This document shows positions 43,227-50,535 of a DNA stretch of 64,000 nucleotides, one piece after another (within the stretch, counting starts at the first letter, position 1; each line of letters opens with the position of its first letter). Location of the stretch: the NCBI GenBank assembly GCA_040222995.1, contig JAVKBW010000046.1:496001-560000 (forward strand). Reading direction: 5' to 3'. The position numbers and the translations under genes are program-made. This stretch comes from JAVKBW01 sp040222995. GTDB taxonomy: Bacteria; Pseudomonadota; Alphaproteobacteria; UBA8366; Aestuariispiraceae. The notes beneath the pieces were generated by a model that saw nothing but the letters and a program-made list of their open reading frames with translations, was not told the DNA's origin and ran no database searches.

Positions 43227-43748
43227 TCATTCCATCTCGAGCTGGTATTTCCGGAACGTTGCCCCGGCGTGGTCCACCTCGCCGACGAAACGGGCACCCA
43301 GCCGTGCCAGTGCACCAAGGTTGCGGCGCGAGGGCGGCAATAGAAACGTAACTAAAGCGATGCGAGGATCAGACTTGGCGAAGTCCAGTGCCGCACGGGT
43401 GATGGCTGCGCCAAGACCGAAGGCATCCGGCCGCAGCACAAGGCCGAAGTCCCACTCATCGACTTCCTTCTGGAACCCGCCCCATCCGACATAGCGGCCA
43501 TCGACGAGGATCGCCCAGTGGCCCAGCCCATCGCGCTGCCAGGCGGCTTCCTTTGCGGCAATGAAACGCTCGGCAACATCCTGGTTCCAGGGTTCGGTGA
43601 GAAGCGGCAAGTGTTCCGACATGCGCGGATCGGACATGTGCTCGACCAGGAGATTGGGTTGCATCTCAGTCAGCCGGGCGAAGGTGATCGCGGAGGCGTG
43701 CAGCGGCGGTGTTCGCGGCGAGAGCTGTTCTTGCGTCTGATGTTGCAT
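43227..43748 (-). CDS. GNAT family N-acetyltransferase
   Basis: This acetyltransferase of 173 residues is of the RimJ/RimL-like type. F-A-R-L-T-E begins the fold, W-A-I-L-V-D-G-R-Y-V-G-W-G-G is the central strand pair, and R-R-N-L-G-A-L-A-R-L-G-A-R is the C-terminal CoA-binding region. The substrate is unknown. AGCAGGA lies just before the ATG. It follows the GST gene by 15 bases on the same strand and is probably co-transcribed with it. The DNA between it and the racemase fragment (43164-43226) holds nothing recognisable. Confidence 0.82.
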   Translation of the reverse strand: MQHQTQEQLSPRTPPLHASAITFARLTEMQPNLLVEHMSDPRMSEHLPLLTEPWNQDVAERFIAAKEAAWQRDGLGHWAILVDGRYVGWGGFQKEVDEWDFGLVLRPDAFGLGAAITRAALDFAKSDPRIALVTFLLPPSRRNLGALARLGARFVGEVDHAGATFRKYQLEME

Positions 43749-43763
43749 TCCTGCTCTCCGGTC

Positions 43764-44447
43764 TCAGGCAAATGCGCGAACGCCCGGTCCGAGCATTTGC
43801 GATAGAGCACTATTTCGCCGCTCGATGAACGCGGTGAGCAGGTTGTCGTAGTCTGATCCGACGGCGCCTTGCACCGAGGATCGAGCGGCCAGGCCGCCGC
43901 GCCAAGCCTGGACTCGCTCCAGTCCGTCAAACACACCAAAATCGCCGATTCGGTCGAAGGTGTCGAAGTACCGGAAGACCGGTGCGAAAACGGCGTCCAC
44001 CAAGCTGAATGTGTCGCCCGCAAACCACGGGCCGCGTCCCAACTGACGCTCGAGAAGCCGGAAGCGCGCGTGAAGTGCCGTGGCCTTCATGTCGAGCGAT
44101 GCGGTGTCCGACGACGAATAGAATCCTGCGATGTCGTTCAGGCATTCCGAGCCAAAGCCAATCCAGGCGCGATGGCGGGCGCGTTCGATGGGGTCGGCCG
44201 GGTGTAGGGGGCGGGGCTGCGTGTCCTCGAGGTATTCCAGGATAGCGGAGGATTCGAACAGGGCCGCTGCACCCACTTTCAGTACCGGTGTGCGGCCGAG
44301 GGGTGAGATATCCAGAAACCACTGCGGCTTGTTCGCTAGATCGACGGTCAGGCGGTCATGCGCCACGCCCTTCTCGGCAAGCGTAATGGCGATACGCTGC
44401 ACATAGGGGCAGAGCGCGTGGCTGACAAGGGTAATGCGAGGGGGCAT
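43764..44447 (-). CDS. Glutathione S-transferase family protein
   Basis: This GST of 227 residues has a thioredoxin-like N-terminal domain with C-P-Y-V-Q-R near 15-20 (Cys in the usual Ser/Cys position), the cis-Pro in T-P-V-L and E-S-S-A-I near 64-68 for glutathione, followed by an all-helical domain. It may act as a dehalogenase, isomerase or general detoxifying GST. The ATG at 44447 has GGAG 7 bases upstream; a nearby ATG at 44459 lacks a site. It lies downstream of the YHS-domain gene on the same strand. Confidence 0.87.
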   Translation of the reverse strand: MPPRITLVSHALCPYVQRIAITLAEKGVAHDRLTVDLANKPQWFLDISPLGRTPVLKVGAAALFESSAILEYLEDTQPRPLHPADPIERARHRAWIGFGSECLNDIAGFYSSSDTASLDMKATALHARFRLLERQLGRGPWFAGDTFSLVDAVFAPVFRYFDTFDRIGDFGVFDGLERVQAWRGGLAARSSVQGAVGSDYDNLLTAFIERRNSALSQMLGPGVRAFA

Positions 44448-44509
44448 GCGCTTCTCCATGGGGGGTCCGGGCCGGCGGGGGCAAGCCGGCCCGGACGTTC
44501 TGCCCGGGA

Positions 44510-44992
44510 TCAGAGATCCTTGGCGGCGGTATGCTGGATCGTCTTCCAGTTCTGTGCGGCCTTCGAGATCGTGCCTGCCTTGTCCTTCAGGAAGGCCTGG
44601 AATATCTCTTCGTTAAGGAACACGTAGAGCTTGTCGTCCATAACGGCGGCGAAGTTGGGGTCGCCGTCGAACTTCTTGCTGACCGATATGCCGAAGGTGC
44701 AGAAGCCGCCATTCTGGACAATGTAACGGGCCGGATTCGCCTCGAAGGCCATTCGGTTCGTCTCGGAGGCGAAGTAGTACGAAACGCCGTCGTGGATCGC
44801 GGTCTGGGCGGCGGTGCCTTCGATGTTCTTGCCTTGGTCAAGAAGAGCAACAGGGTCCGAACCGTGCAGGCCCAGCGGCGCACCGGCGGCGGTCAGGCCC
44901 GGGACGACGTTGACTTCATCGACCGCCATGGCCGGACCAAAGGCGCAGAGAGCCGCCAGCGTCGCGGCGGCAAGGGTCAGTTTACGAGACAT
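44510..44992 (-). CDS. Exported YHS-domain protein
   Basis: This 160-residue protein has a Sec signal peptide (K-L-T-L-A-A-A-T-L-A-A-L then cleavage near F-G-P-A-M-A). The YHS-type fold follows: G-S-D-P-V-A-L-L-D near 43-51, Y-Y-F-A-S-E-T-N-R-M-A-F and Y-G/N-G-G-F-C. YHS domains bind metals or accompany redox proteins. AAAGGAAA precedes the ATG by 6 bases; a longer frame upstream has no site and no family resemblance. An operator-like repeat (45106-45132) lies about 114 bases upstream, tying it to the AraC regulator. Confidence 0.83.
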   Translation of the reverse strand: MSRKLTLAAATLAALCAFGPAMAVDEVNVVPGLTAAGAPLGLHGSDPVALLDQGKNIEGTAAQTAIHDGVSYYFASETNRMAFEANPARYIVQNGGFCTFGISVSKKFDGDPNFAAVMDDKLYVFLNEEIFQAFLKDKAGTISKAAQNWKTIQHTAAKDL

Positions 44993-45105
44993 GAGATTTC
45001 CTTTCGTTTGGTTGATGACATCCGAGAGACGTGGCCTGTCGGGCGTATGAAGAGATTGAGGCAGATCTCGGTTCGTGAGAATTCCAGCGCGTTCGCAGAA
45101 TATGT

Positions 45106-45132
45106 CAGATCGTCCAGATTTAAGGACGATAT
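45106..45132 (-). promoter_or_regulatory. Operator-like inverted repeat A (AraC regulon)
   Basis: CAGATCGTCC and GGACGAT flank an 8-base spacer. Read towards the YHS gene the site contains AAATCTGGACGATCTG, identical over 16 bases to the copy at 46921-46949. It lies in the 237-base gap between the YHS and P460 genes, which otherwise shows nothing clear. Confidence 0.6.
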
Positions 45133-45229
45133 AGACAACATTACCAACTATGATAGTGAAAAACACCAACATCATCCATGAATATGCCAAAATTCTGCTG
45201 ATCGATCCCACCGCACTCACTTCCCGCCC

Positions 45230-45829
45230 TCAGTTCTGCCCAAGGATTGGATAGAACTTTCCAAACACCATTTCGGTCGTTGCGTTTGCCGTATGACAGA
45301 AAGCGCATTCCTCATTGGGCGCCGCGGCCGCCTCGCTGGCATAGGGCGGTGCGTGATGGCCAAAGTTGAAGAAGCCCCATCCGTTCGTATCGGCGAAGCG
45401 TTCGCTGTCTTTCACCATCATGTCGATGCCGGCGAAGCTCTTGGCGAAGAAACCCCGGCCTGATGGTTCATCGCGCGATCCGTCCTCGTAGTCAGCCTCG
45501 TGCATCAGCACGAGTTCCTTCACGATCGTGGTCCCTTCGGGAAACACGCCCGTCCGTTCGAATTCGGCCAAGGCCTCGGGGTGGATGTAGACATGGTGGA
45601 ATTCGGGGAAGCCCGCTGCGCCGCCATTCAGCCCGTTCGGCGTCAGGGGCGCGCCGAGGAAGGTCCAGTGGCGAAAGCCTTCGGGAATCGTGGTGACATT
45701 GCCATCACCGATCACAGCGCTGCCGGCCATTGCCGACTGCGCGCGCAACGCCTGATGGGCGCCGAACCCGCCGATGGTGAGCATTATTGTTGTCGCTACA
45801 GCAGCGACGGAACGGTTCATCGTGTTCAT
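45230..45829 (-). CDS. Cytochrome P460 family protein
   Basis: This exported protein of 199 residues has an N-terminal signal segment (V-A-A-V-A-T-T-I-M-L-T-I). The cytochrome P460 fold follows (F-R-H-W-T-F-L-G, P-E-F-H-H-V-Y, F-P-E-G-T), and the haem c motif C-A-F-C-H lies near the C terminus. P460 cytochromes oxidise hydroxylamine or bind NO; many homologues have unknown substrates. AAAGGAG lies 6 bases before ATG 45829. It is divergent from the AraC gene, with an operator-like repeat between them. The cross-linking Lys of true P460 was not identified by eye. Confidence 0.84.
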   Translation of the reverse strand: MNTMNRSVAAVATTIMLTIGGFGAHQALRAQSAMAGSAVIGDGNVTTIPEGFRHWTFLGAPLTPNGLNGGAAGFPEFHHVYIHPEALAEFERTGVFPEGTTIVKELVLMHEADYEDGSRDEPSGRGFFAKSFAGIDMMVKDSERFADTNGWGFFNFGHHAPPYASEAAAAPNEECAFCHTANATTEMVFGKFYPILGQN

Positions 45830-45913
45830 GGGAAACTCCTTTGTTGAAACTTCCCTCCGCATACTATGCCGGATCGCGGACGGTGAATGCCCGAGAGTTC
45901 GAATTGCCTGCGC

Positions 45914-45937
45914 AATCGTCCAGTCCTCTGGACAGAT
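45914..45937. promoter_or_regulatory. Operator-like inverted repeat B (AraC/P460 divergent region)
   Basis: AATCGTCC, an 8-base spacer and GGACAGAT form a looser copy of the repeat at 45106 and 46921. Read towards P460 it contains ACTGGACGATTG. It sits 27 bases before the AraC start and 85 before the P460 start, in the 134-base divergent region. Confidence 0.5.
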
Positions 45938-45963
45938 GGTGATTTTCAACGCATCGTGCCGAC

Positions 45964-46920
45964 ATGTTGGACCTTCTCAGTGACATCCTCACCCGCCTCT
46001 CGCTTCGCGGCTCGCTCTATTTCCGCACGAGCTTCACTGAACCTTGGGGTGTACGCGTGCCCGCCTTCCGTAACGTGGCGCGTTTTCACTTCGCGCATCG
46101 GGGCGAGGCACTGGTCCGTGTCGGCGAGGTCAAGCAACCGGTGCATCTGGCGCAGGGCGATCTGATTATCATCCCGCACGGCACCGCACATGTTCTATCG
46201 TGCCGCCATACCGGCCCTGAGGAGGCGCTGCCGCTTGACGATGTTCTGTCGCGCTCAGGTTTCCCGGGGTATGGCACGCTGGTTTGGGGCGGCGACGAGA
46301 CGACGCGCGACACCCAGCTTATCTGCGGTCACTTCGCGCTGGCCGAAGGCTCACGGCACCTGCTGTTCGACCGGCTCCCGCCCTTCATCCACCTGCGCGG
46401 CTACGGCGACGAGGCCGGGCCGTGGCTTGAAGCGACACTGAAGGTCATTGGCGCCGAAGCGGGCGGTGCGCGACTTGGTGGCGACCTGATTGCACTGAAA
46501 CTGTCCGAGGCGATCTTCGCCCAGGCGATCCGCGCCTATATCGAGCAGACCATTGACGGCAATAGCGGCGTGGCGGGCTTCGCAGACCCGCAGCTTGCGC
46601 GTGCGCTCACGTCCTTCCATCGTGCGCCGGTCGGGGACTGGACAGTTGCGTCGTTGGCTCGCGAGGCGGGCCTGTCCCGCACGGGCTTTGCCGAACGGTT
46701 CGCCCAGCGACTCGGTGTCACGCCGATGGCCTATGTCACCTCGTGGCGGATGCAGATTGCGCGCGAGGCGCTCGCGACACGCGGAATCAGTGTTGCCGAG
46801 GCGGCAGAGGTTTCCGGTTATGCCTCGGAATCGGCGTTCAGCCGGGTGTTCAAGAAGGAAATCGGCCTGTCGCCCGCTGCCTTCCGTCAAACCGGCGAGG
46901 CGCGGCAAGCCGTAATCTGA
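45964..46920 (+). CDS. AraC family transcriptional regulator with cupin sensor domain
   Basis: This regulator of 318 residues has an N-terminal cupin domain of the AraC_binding_2/cupin_6 type (H-F-A-H-R-G-E-A-L-V-R-V, then I-I-P-H-G-T-A-H) that may sense a small molecule or redox state. The C-terminal double helix-turn-helix is typical AraC: L-A-R-E-A-G-L-S-R-T-G-F-A-E-R-F, W-R-M-Q-I-A-R, and V-A-E-A-A-E-V-S-G-Y-A-S-E-S-A-F-S-R-V-F. It is divergent from the P460 gene and upstream of the AhpD-like gene. Three similar operator-like repeats lie before these units and its own start. Confidence 0.9.
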   Translation: MLDLLSDILTRLSLRGSLYFRTSFTEPWGVRVPAFRNVARFHFAHRGEALVRVGEVKQPVHLAQGDLIIIPHGTAHVLSCRHTGPEEALPLDDVLSRSGFPGYGTLVWGGDETTRDTQLICGHFALAEGSRHLLFDRLPPFIHLRGYGDEAGPWLEATLKVIGAEAGGARLGGDLIALKLSEAIFAQAIRAYIEQTIDGNSGVAGFADPQLARALTSFHRAPVGDWTVASLAREAGLSRTGFAERFAQRLGVTPMAYVTSWRMQIAREALATRGISVAEAAEVSGYASESAFSRVFKKEIGLSPAAFRQTGEARQAVI

Positions 46921-46949
46921 CAGATCGTCCGAAAAATCTGGACGATCTG
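46921..46949 (+). promoter_or_regulatory. Operator-like perfect inverted repeat C
   Basis: CAGATCGTCC and GGACGATCTG are perfect 10-base arms around GAAAAATCT. The repeat begins directly after the AraC stop and 158 bases before the AhpD-like gene. It could be a terminator stem, but no T-run follows, and its match to repeats A and B favours a regulator site. Confidence 0.65.
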
Positions 46950-47106
46950 CGTGTCAATCCGAACTATCTGAAATTCATCGTCCGGAATGGCGCTGGTACA
47001 CAGTGGTCATCGGCGGTTCTCCGTCGTGGCTGTGACCAGCCTCTCCAAACCAGAAACCGGCATGGTCCCGGCCTGATTTCCATACGCCAAGAAAGGACAT
47101 ATCAAA

Positions 47107-47649
47107 ATGGCACGTATCACCCAGGTCTCCGACACCGCAGCAAGCCCAGAGGCTGCTGCGCTCTTCACAGCGATCAAGGGCAAGATCGGCATGGTGCCGA
47201 ACCTTTACCGCGTTGCCGCCAACCAACCGGCTGTGCTGGCCGGCATGCTCGGCCTGAACGAGTCGCTGGCACGTGGCGCGTTCGACGCCCGGAGCCGCGA
47301 GGCGATCGCGCTTGCCGTCGCGGGCGCCAATGCCTGCGACTACTGCGCCTCGGCCCATGCCGCGATCTCCGCGGGGCTGAAGGTCGCGCCCGCCGCTATC
47401 GAAGCTCATCTTGCGGGCCGCTCAGACGATCCGCGCACCGACGCCATCCTCGCGCTCGCGACCGCGGTCGTAGCGACCAAGGGCATGTTGGCGGATGCGG
47501 ATCTTGCCTTCGCAAAGGCGGCGGGGCTGTCCGAAGCGGATATCGTCGAGACCGTCGCGAATGTCGTGGCAAACATCTTTACCAATTACATCAATCACAT
47601 CGCCGGAACTGACATCGACTTCCCTGCTCGCAGCGCCCTCGCCGCTTGA
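47107..47649 (+). CDS. AhpD-like carboxymuconolactone decarboxylase family protein
   Basis: This 180-residue helical protein of the CMD/AhpD family has the redox pair C-D-Y-C followed by A-S-A-H near 78-85, the thiol and His arrangement of alkylhydroperoxidase AhpD and the peroxidase-related subfamily. It probably reduces peroxides or serves a thiol relay. AAAGGA lies 8 bases before the ATG. Operator-like repeat C upstream links it to the AraC regulator, and a strong GC hairpin follows the stop. Confidence 0.86.
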   Translation: MARITQVSDTAASPEAAALFTAIKGKIGMVPNLYRVAANQPAVLAGMLGLNESLARGAFDARSREAIALAVAGANACDYCASAHAAISAGLKVAPAAIEAHLAGRSDDPRTDAILALATAVVATKGMLADADLAFAKAAGLSEADIVETVANVVANIFTNYINHIAGTDIDFPARSALAA

Positions 47650-47655
47650 CGCGAT

Positions 47656-47682
47656 CGGCCCGGCGGCAACGTCGCCGGGCCG
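47656..47682 (+). terminator. GC-rich hairpin after the AhpD-like gene
   Basis: A perfect 10-base stem, CGGCCCGGCG / CGCCGGGCCG, with a 7-base loop starts 7 bases after the stop. There is no T-run, so termination would need Rho or the stem alone. The following 187 bases up to the IS element show no gene. Confidence 0.5.
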
Positions 47683-47869
47683 GACTCGATCAGGCAAAGC
47701 TTCTCCGGTGGGAACCCCCTATCCCGACCAATCCTAGGCGGCGGCCGCTGCCATTGCCCCGTTTTTCAAGTAACTGCGGGCTCGGGAGCCTGGTGAATGG
47801 CGTCCGCCGCCCGCCAATGACGGATTGGGCGGAATGGCGATATTTTCATAGGGAAAGCAAATATATGGC

Positions 47870-48688
47870 GGTGCTGTCAGACAAACGCGAACTCGTCTCA
47901 GTAGGTTAACAGGCGAGGGTGGTTTAGGCAGCGAGGAGTTGCTGCCACTCGAGGAGGGCACCAGATCGTTGTTCTTTGAAGCTTTGCCTATTGGTGAGAT
48001 GCCGTTCGTTGTTGAAGAGGTTGTAGACGGAAGAGTGTAGGGCGACGAACTTCTGTAAGCTTCGCATTCGCCTGAACCGTTGCATGGCTCTTTCCCGTCT
48101 TCGGAATGGTAAGTGTGAGTTTTCACATCGGTTGTTCTTCTATTGGCCGATGACCTGTAAGTGGGAGCCATTCATCTCGCGAAGAGCCGCACGATAAGAG
48201 GGGTATCTGTCCGTCACCACGGCCTTGGTTCGGCCATACCGCTTCATCGCCTTCTTTAGGAACTTCATGGCGGCTTTCTTGTCACGACGCCTGGTCACAT
48301 AGCTCTCAAGCACCTCTCCCTCATGATCCACGGCCCGCCACAGATAGTGGCGCTCGCCATTGATCATCACGAAGACCTCGTCGACGTGCCACTGCCAGGA
48401 GGAATAGGCTTTTAAACGACTTATTCGCTGACGCTTAATCTCAGAGGCAAACACCGGCCCGAATCGGTTCCACCAGTACCGCACCGTCTCATGACTGACA
48501 TAGATGCCCCGCTCATGAAGTAGATCCTCCACGTTCCGTAGCGACAGCGGGAACCGGACATACATCATCACCGCAAGACGGATAATCTCGGGAGAAGTCT
48601 TGAAGTAGCGAAAGGGGTTCTGTGTTTTCATCCAGAGAGGCTAAATGGCACCCACCTAGGCCTCAACCCGTTTTCCTCTGACAGTCCC
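47870..48688 (-). mobile_element. IS6-family insertion sequence (about 819 bp)
   Basis: The ends are imperfect inverted repeats: GGTGCTGTCAGACAAACGCG on the left and GGGACTGTCAGAGGAAAACG read inward from the right. Between them lies one transposase gene on the - strand. The size is normal for IS6. The 8 bases flanking each side do not match, so no target duplication is visible. A related deleted copy lies at 42661-42992; both share the bases ATGGC just outside the left end, so the true end may be a few bases further out. Confidence 0.78.
47924..48631 (-). pseudogene. IS6-family transposase interrupted by an in-frame amber codon
   Basis: The full frame has 235 codons and begins M-K-T-Q-N-P-F-R-Y-F-K, with a helix-turn-helix (H-E-T-V-R-Y-W-W-N-R-F-G-P) and a DDE catalytic core. 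The two catalytic Asp are visible in W-H-V-D-E-V and V-T-D-R-Y. A TAG at 48140-48142 stops translation before N-N-R-C-E-N-S-H, which holds the catalytic Glu. After the TAG the same frame continues cleanly to the normal C terminus, ending at 47924. Family members usually have Trp at this spot, so a single TGG-to-TAG change is likely. The product as read is 163 residues and inactive. Confidence 0.85.
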
Positions 48689-48733
48689 AGCAGGAGAATT
48701 GCGCGATGCCTGCCATCTTGATACTGCGATGGA

Positions 48734-49918
48734 ATGCTGGATCCGATTGCCTCTAAAGATGCTGCCTATAGTGTTTCACGTCGTGAACGCCGCTTGGTTC
48801 TGATTGCGCTGTTGACGAGCGTATTCTCATTCAGCATCTCGTTCGGCGGCATCGTGCCCTGGATGGCGCTATCGCTGGAGTCAGCCGGTACCGATCCGGT
48901 CCTCATCGGTATCGTTTCTGCCGCAAATCCCATCGGCGTCTTGCTGATGGCCCCGTTTGTGTCGCGCATAACGCAGCGGTTTCGTTTGGCCAATTGCATG
49001 ATCGTTAGCGGTATTATCGGTGTGGCCACGATCATTATGTTACCGATATTCGACGACGTGGCAGCGTGGATCTTTTTGAGGCTTGCGAATGGTTTGGTCG
49101 GAGCAATCCCATGGGTTGTCACCGAAACCTGGATCAACGTCGTTGCGGAGAAGCGCTCGCGCGGGCGTGTTCTCGCGATGTACGGCGCTGTGATGTCAAC
49201 CGGGTACGCGAGCGGACCGCTCGTTCTTGGTTTCATCGGGATCGAAGGTTTTTTGCCTATAGGTATGTTCGTGACTCTCAGCACACTATCTTTGATACCG
49301 GTTTTCCTGATCAGAAATCTCTCGCCTACACTAACGAACGAACCTGGTATACGCGGTTGGACACTGCTCATCGCAATGCCGACCGTGTTCGCTGCTGCGT
49401 TTCTCTCCGGCGCAGTCGATACGTCGTTCTTCGCATTTCTGCCAATTTGGGGCCTTCGCGTAGGCCTCGATCCAACTTTTTCGGTCACCATTCTCAGTAT
49501 CTTTATCGCAGGCAATATCGTTCTTCAGTTTCCGGTAGGGTGGCTTGCTGACAGGTTTGGCAGCCGCTTGTTGTTGGCTGTTTGCGGTGTAATCTGTATT
49601 GCATCACCGTTTCTGATCTACACCACGATTCAAACACCGGCACTGATGGCAGCAGTGTTATTCCTGTGGGGTGGCTCGGCATGGGCAACATACACGTTGG
49701 GACTCATCGAAATCGGACACCGCTGCCAGGGGACACAATTGACCCAGGCCAGTAGCCTCTTCGTGGTGATTTACACAGTCGCCAATATTACGGCGCCTCC
49801 ATTGTCCGGCGTTGCTATTGAGGCCTGGGACCCGCACGGCTTCATTGCGCTTGCCGGGGTGTTCGCCGTTCTGTTCACTGCCATTCTGGTGTTGCGAACG
49901 TGGAAGCGCAGCGGGTAG
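48734..49918 (+). CDS. Major facilitator superfamily transporter
   Basis: This membrane protein of 394 residues has twelve hydrophobic segments. The MFS loop between helices 2 and 3 is recognisable as P-F-V-S-R-I-T-Q-R-F near 75-84, with its counterpart G-W-L-A-D-R-F-G-S-R in the second half. The family resembles YcaD/quinolone-type proton-driven exporters. Substrate unknown. It begins 46 bases after the IS right end, so its native promoter may have been displaced. It converges on the ferritin-like gene. Confidence 0.85.
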   Translation: MLDPIASKDAAYSVSRRERRLVLIALLTSVFSFSISFGGIVPWMALSLESAGTDPVLIGIVSAANPIGVLLMAPFVSRITQRFRLANCMIVSGIIGVATIIMLPIFDDVAAWIFLRLANGLVGAIPWVVTETWINVVAEKRSRGRVLAMYGAVMSTGYASGPLVLGFIGIEGFLPIGMFVTLSTLSLIPVFLIRNLSPTLTNEPGIRGWTLLIAMPTVFAAAFLSGAVDTSFFAFLPIWGLRVGLDPTFSVTILSIFIAGNIVLQFPVGWLADRFGSRLLLAVCGVICIASPFLIYTTIQTPALMAAVLFLWGGSAWATYTLGLIEIGHRCQGTQLTQASSLFVVIYTVANITAPPLSGVAIEAWDPHGFIALAGVFAVLFTAILVLRTWKRSG

Positions 49919-49928
49919 CCGATGCACG

Positions 49929-49980
49929 ATCTTTGCGTTGCGCAAGATAGTGGCCTCAGAACAGGAACCTGGTTTCAGGT
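49929..49980. terminator. Two hairpins between convergent genes
   Basis: ATCTTTGCG-TTG-CGCAAGAT (49929-49948, one-base bulge) and ACCTG-GTTT-CAGGT (49967-49980) fill the 61-base gap between the MFS gene and the convergent gene at 49980. They could end transcription from both sides. The second repeats the CCTGGTTTCAGG seen at 34641-34652. Confidence 0.4.
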
Positions 49981-50471
49981 CATTCGTCTTCTTTAATATA
50001 CCGCTTCAGAATGGATTCCGTGCACTGTGCGCCGAGACATTCCTGTTCGGCGAACTCAATTGATATTGTTTCGTGCTCAGTTAGCACCTTGAGAGCGGGG
50101 AGGTCCTCTTCCGGCGCGGCATTTTCCAGGGCCAGAAAAGCCGGCATGTACTTTTTATAGTCGCTTGCTACTGTCTGAATGAAGGCATCCCAGGACAGGG
50201 TTCCGTCCCGGTTCGCATCGTCCAGGCTCATTTGTTTCAGCTCGGTGTCCGAACGGGGGATCAGCCCGTACTTTTTCAGAAGCGGCCGCACGGACTCCGC
50301 CGCATGGCGTTCGACCTTTGCAAGGAGCTGAATTTTTCGCTTTTCATCCGGGTCGCTGAAATGGTCGGCGAGGGCATAGAAGTAGGCTTCGCCCATTATT
50401 TCTTCTTCGTGATATAACAGCAGCGTCTCGAGGTAGTTTTCCCTTGTGACATTTGGCGGTGTGTCAGTCAT
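49980..50471 (-). CDS. Hypothetical helical protein, possibly ferritin-like
   Basis: This 163-residue protein is almost all helix, with regularly placed Glu and His (G-E-A-Y-F-Y-A near 27-33, K-V-E-R-H-A-A-E near 51-58, T-E-H-E-T-I-S-I-E-F-A-E-Q-E near the end). These could form the four-helix di-iron site of ferritin-like proteins. The E-x-H spacing differs from the usual E-x2-H, so this is tentative. The ATG at 50471 begins a polar, family-like N terminus; a longer upstream frame overlaps the regulator gene's strand without support. No partner gene is evident. Confidence 0.6.
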   Translation of the reverse strand: MTDTPPNVTRENYLETLLLYHEEEIMGEAYFYALADHFSDPDEKRKIQLLAKVERHAAESVRPLLKKYGLIPRSDTELKQMSLDDANRDGTLSWDAFIQTVASDYKKYMPAFLALENAAPEEDLPALKVLTEHETISIEFAEQECLGAQCTESILKRYIKEDE

Positions 50472-50535
50472 CCGTGAACTCCATACCCTTACAAGGCAAC
50501 AGCGAGAGGGGAATTTCGTCCTGGCTCCGGCGGTA

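Noticed and set aside
42668..43318. A single 216-residue - strand gene
   Set aside because: Only the C-terminal third is IS6 transposase-like; the rest is an out-of-frame reading of the racemase remnant and the start of the GNAT gene.
46921..46949. Simple terminator of the AraC gene
   Set aside because: No T-run, and the arms match two other repeats upstream of neighbouring genes, so an operator is more likely.
47805..47832. Hairpin with CCAAT/ATTGG arms as a regulatory site
   Set aside because: Needs a bulge, has no associated gene and lies in unremarkable G+C-rich DNA before the IS.
47862..48696. 8-bp target duplication around the IS6 element
   Set aside because: The flanking octamers (TATATGGC and AGCAGGAG) do not match.
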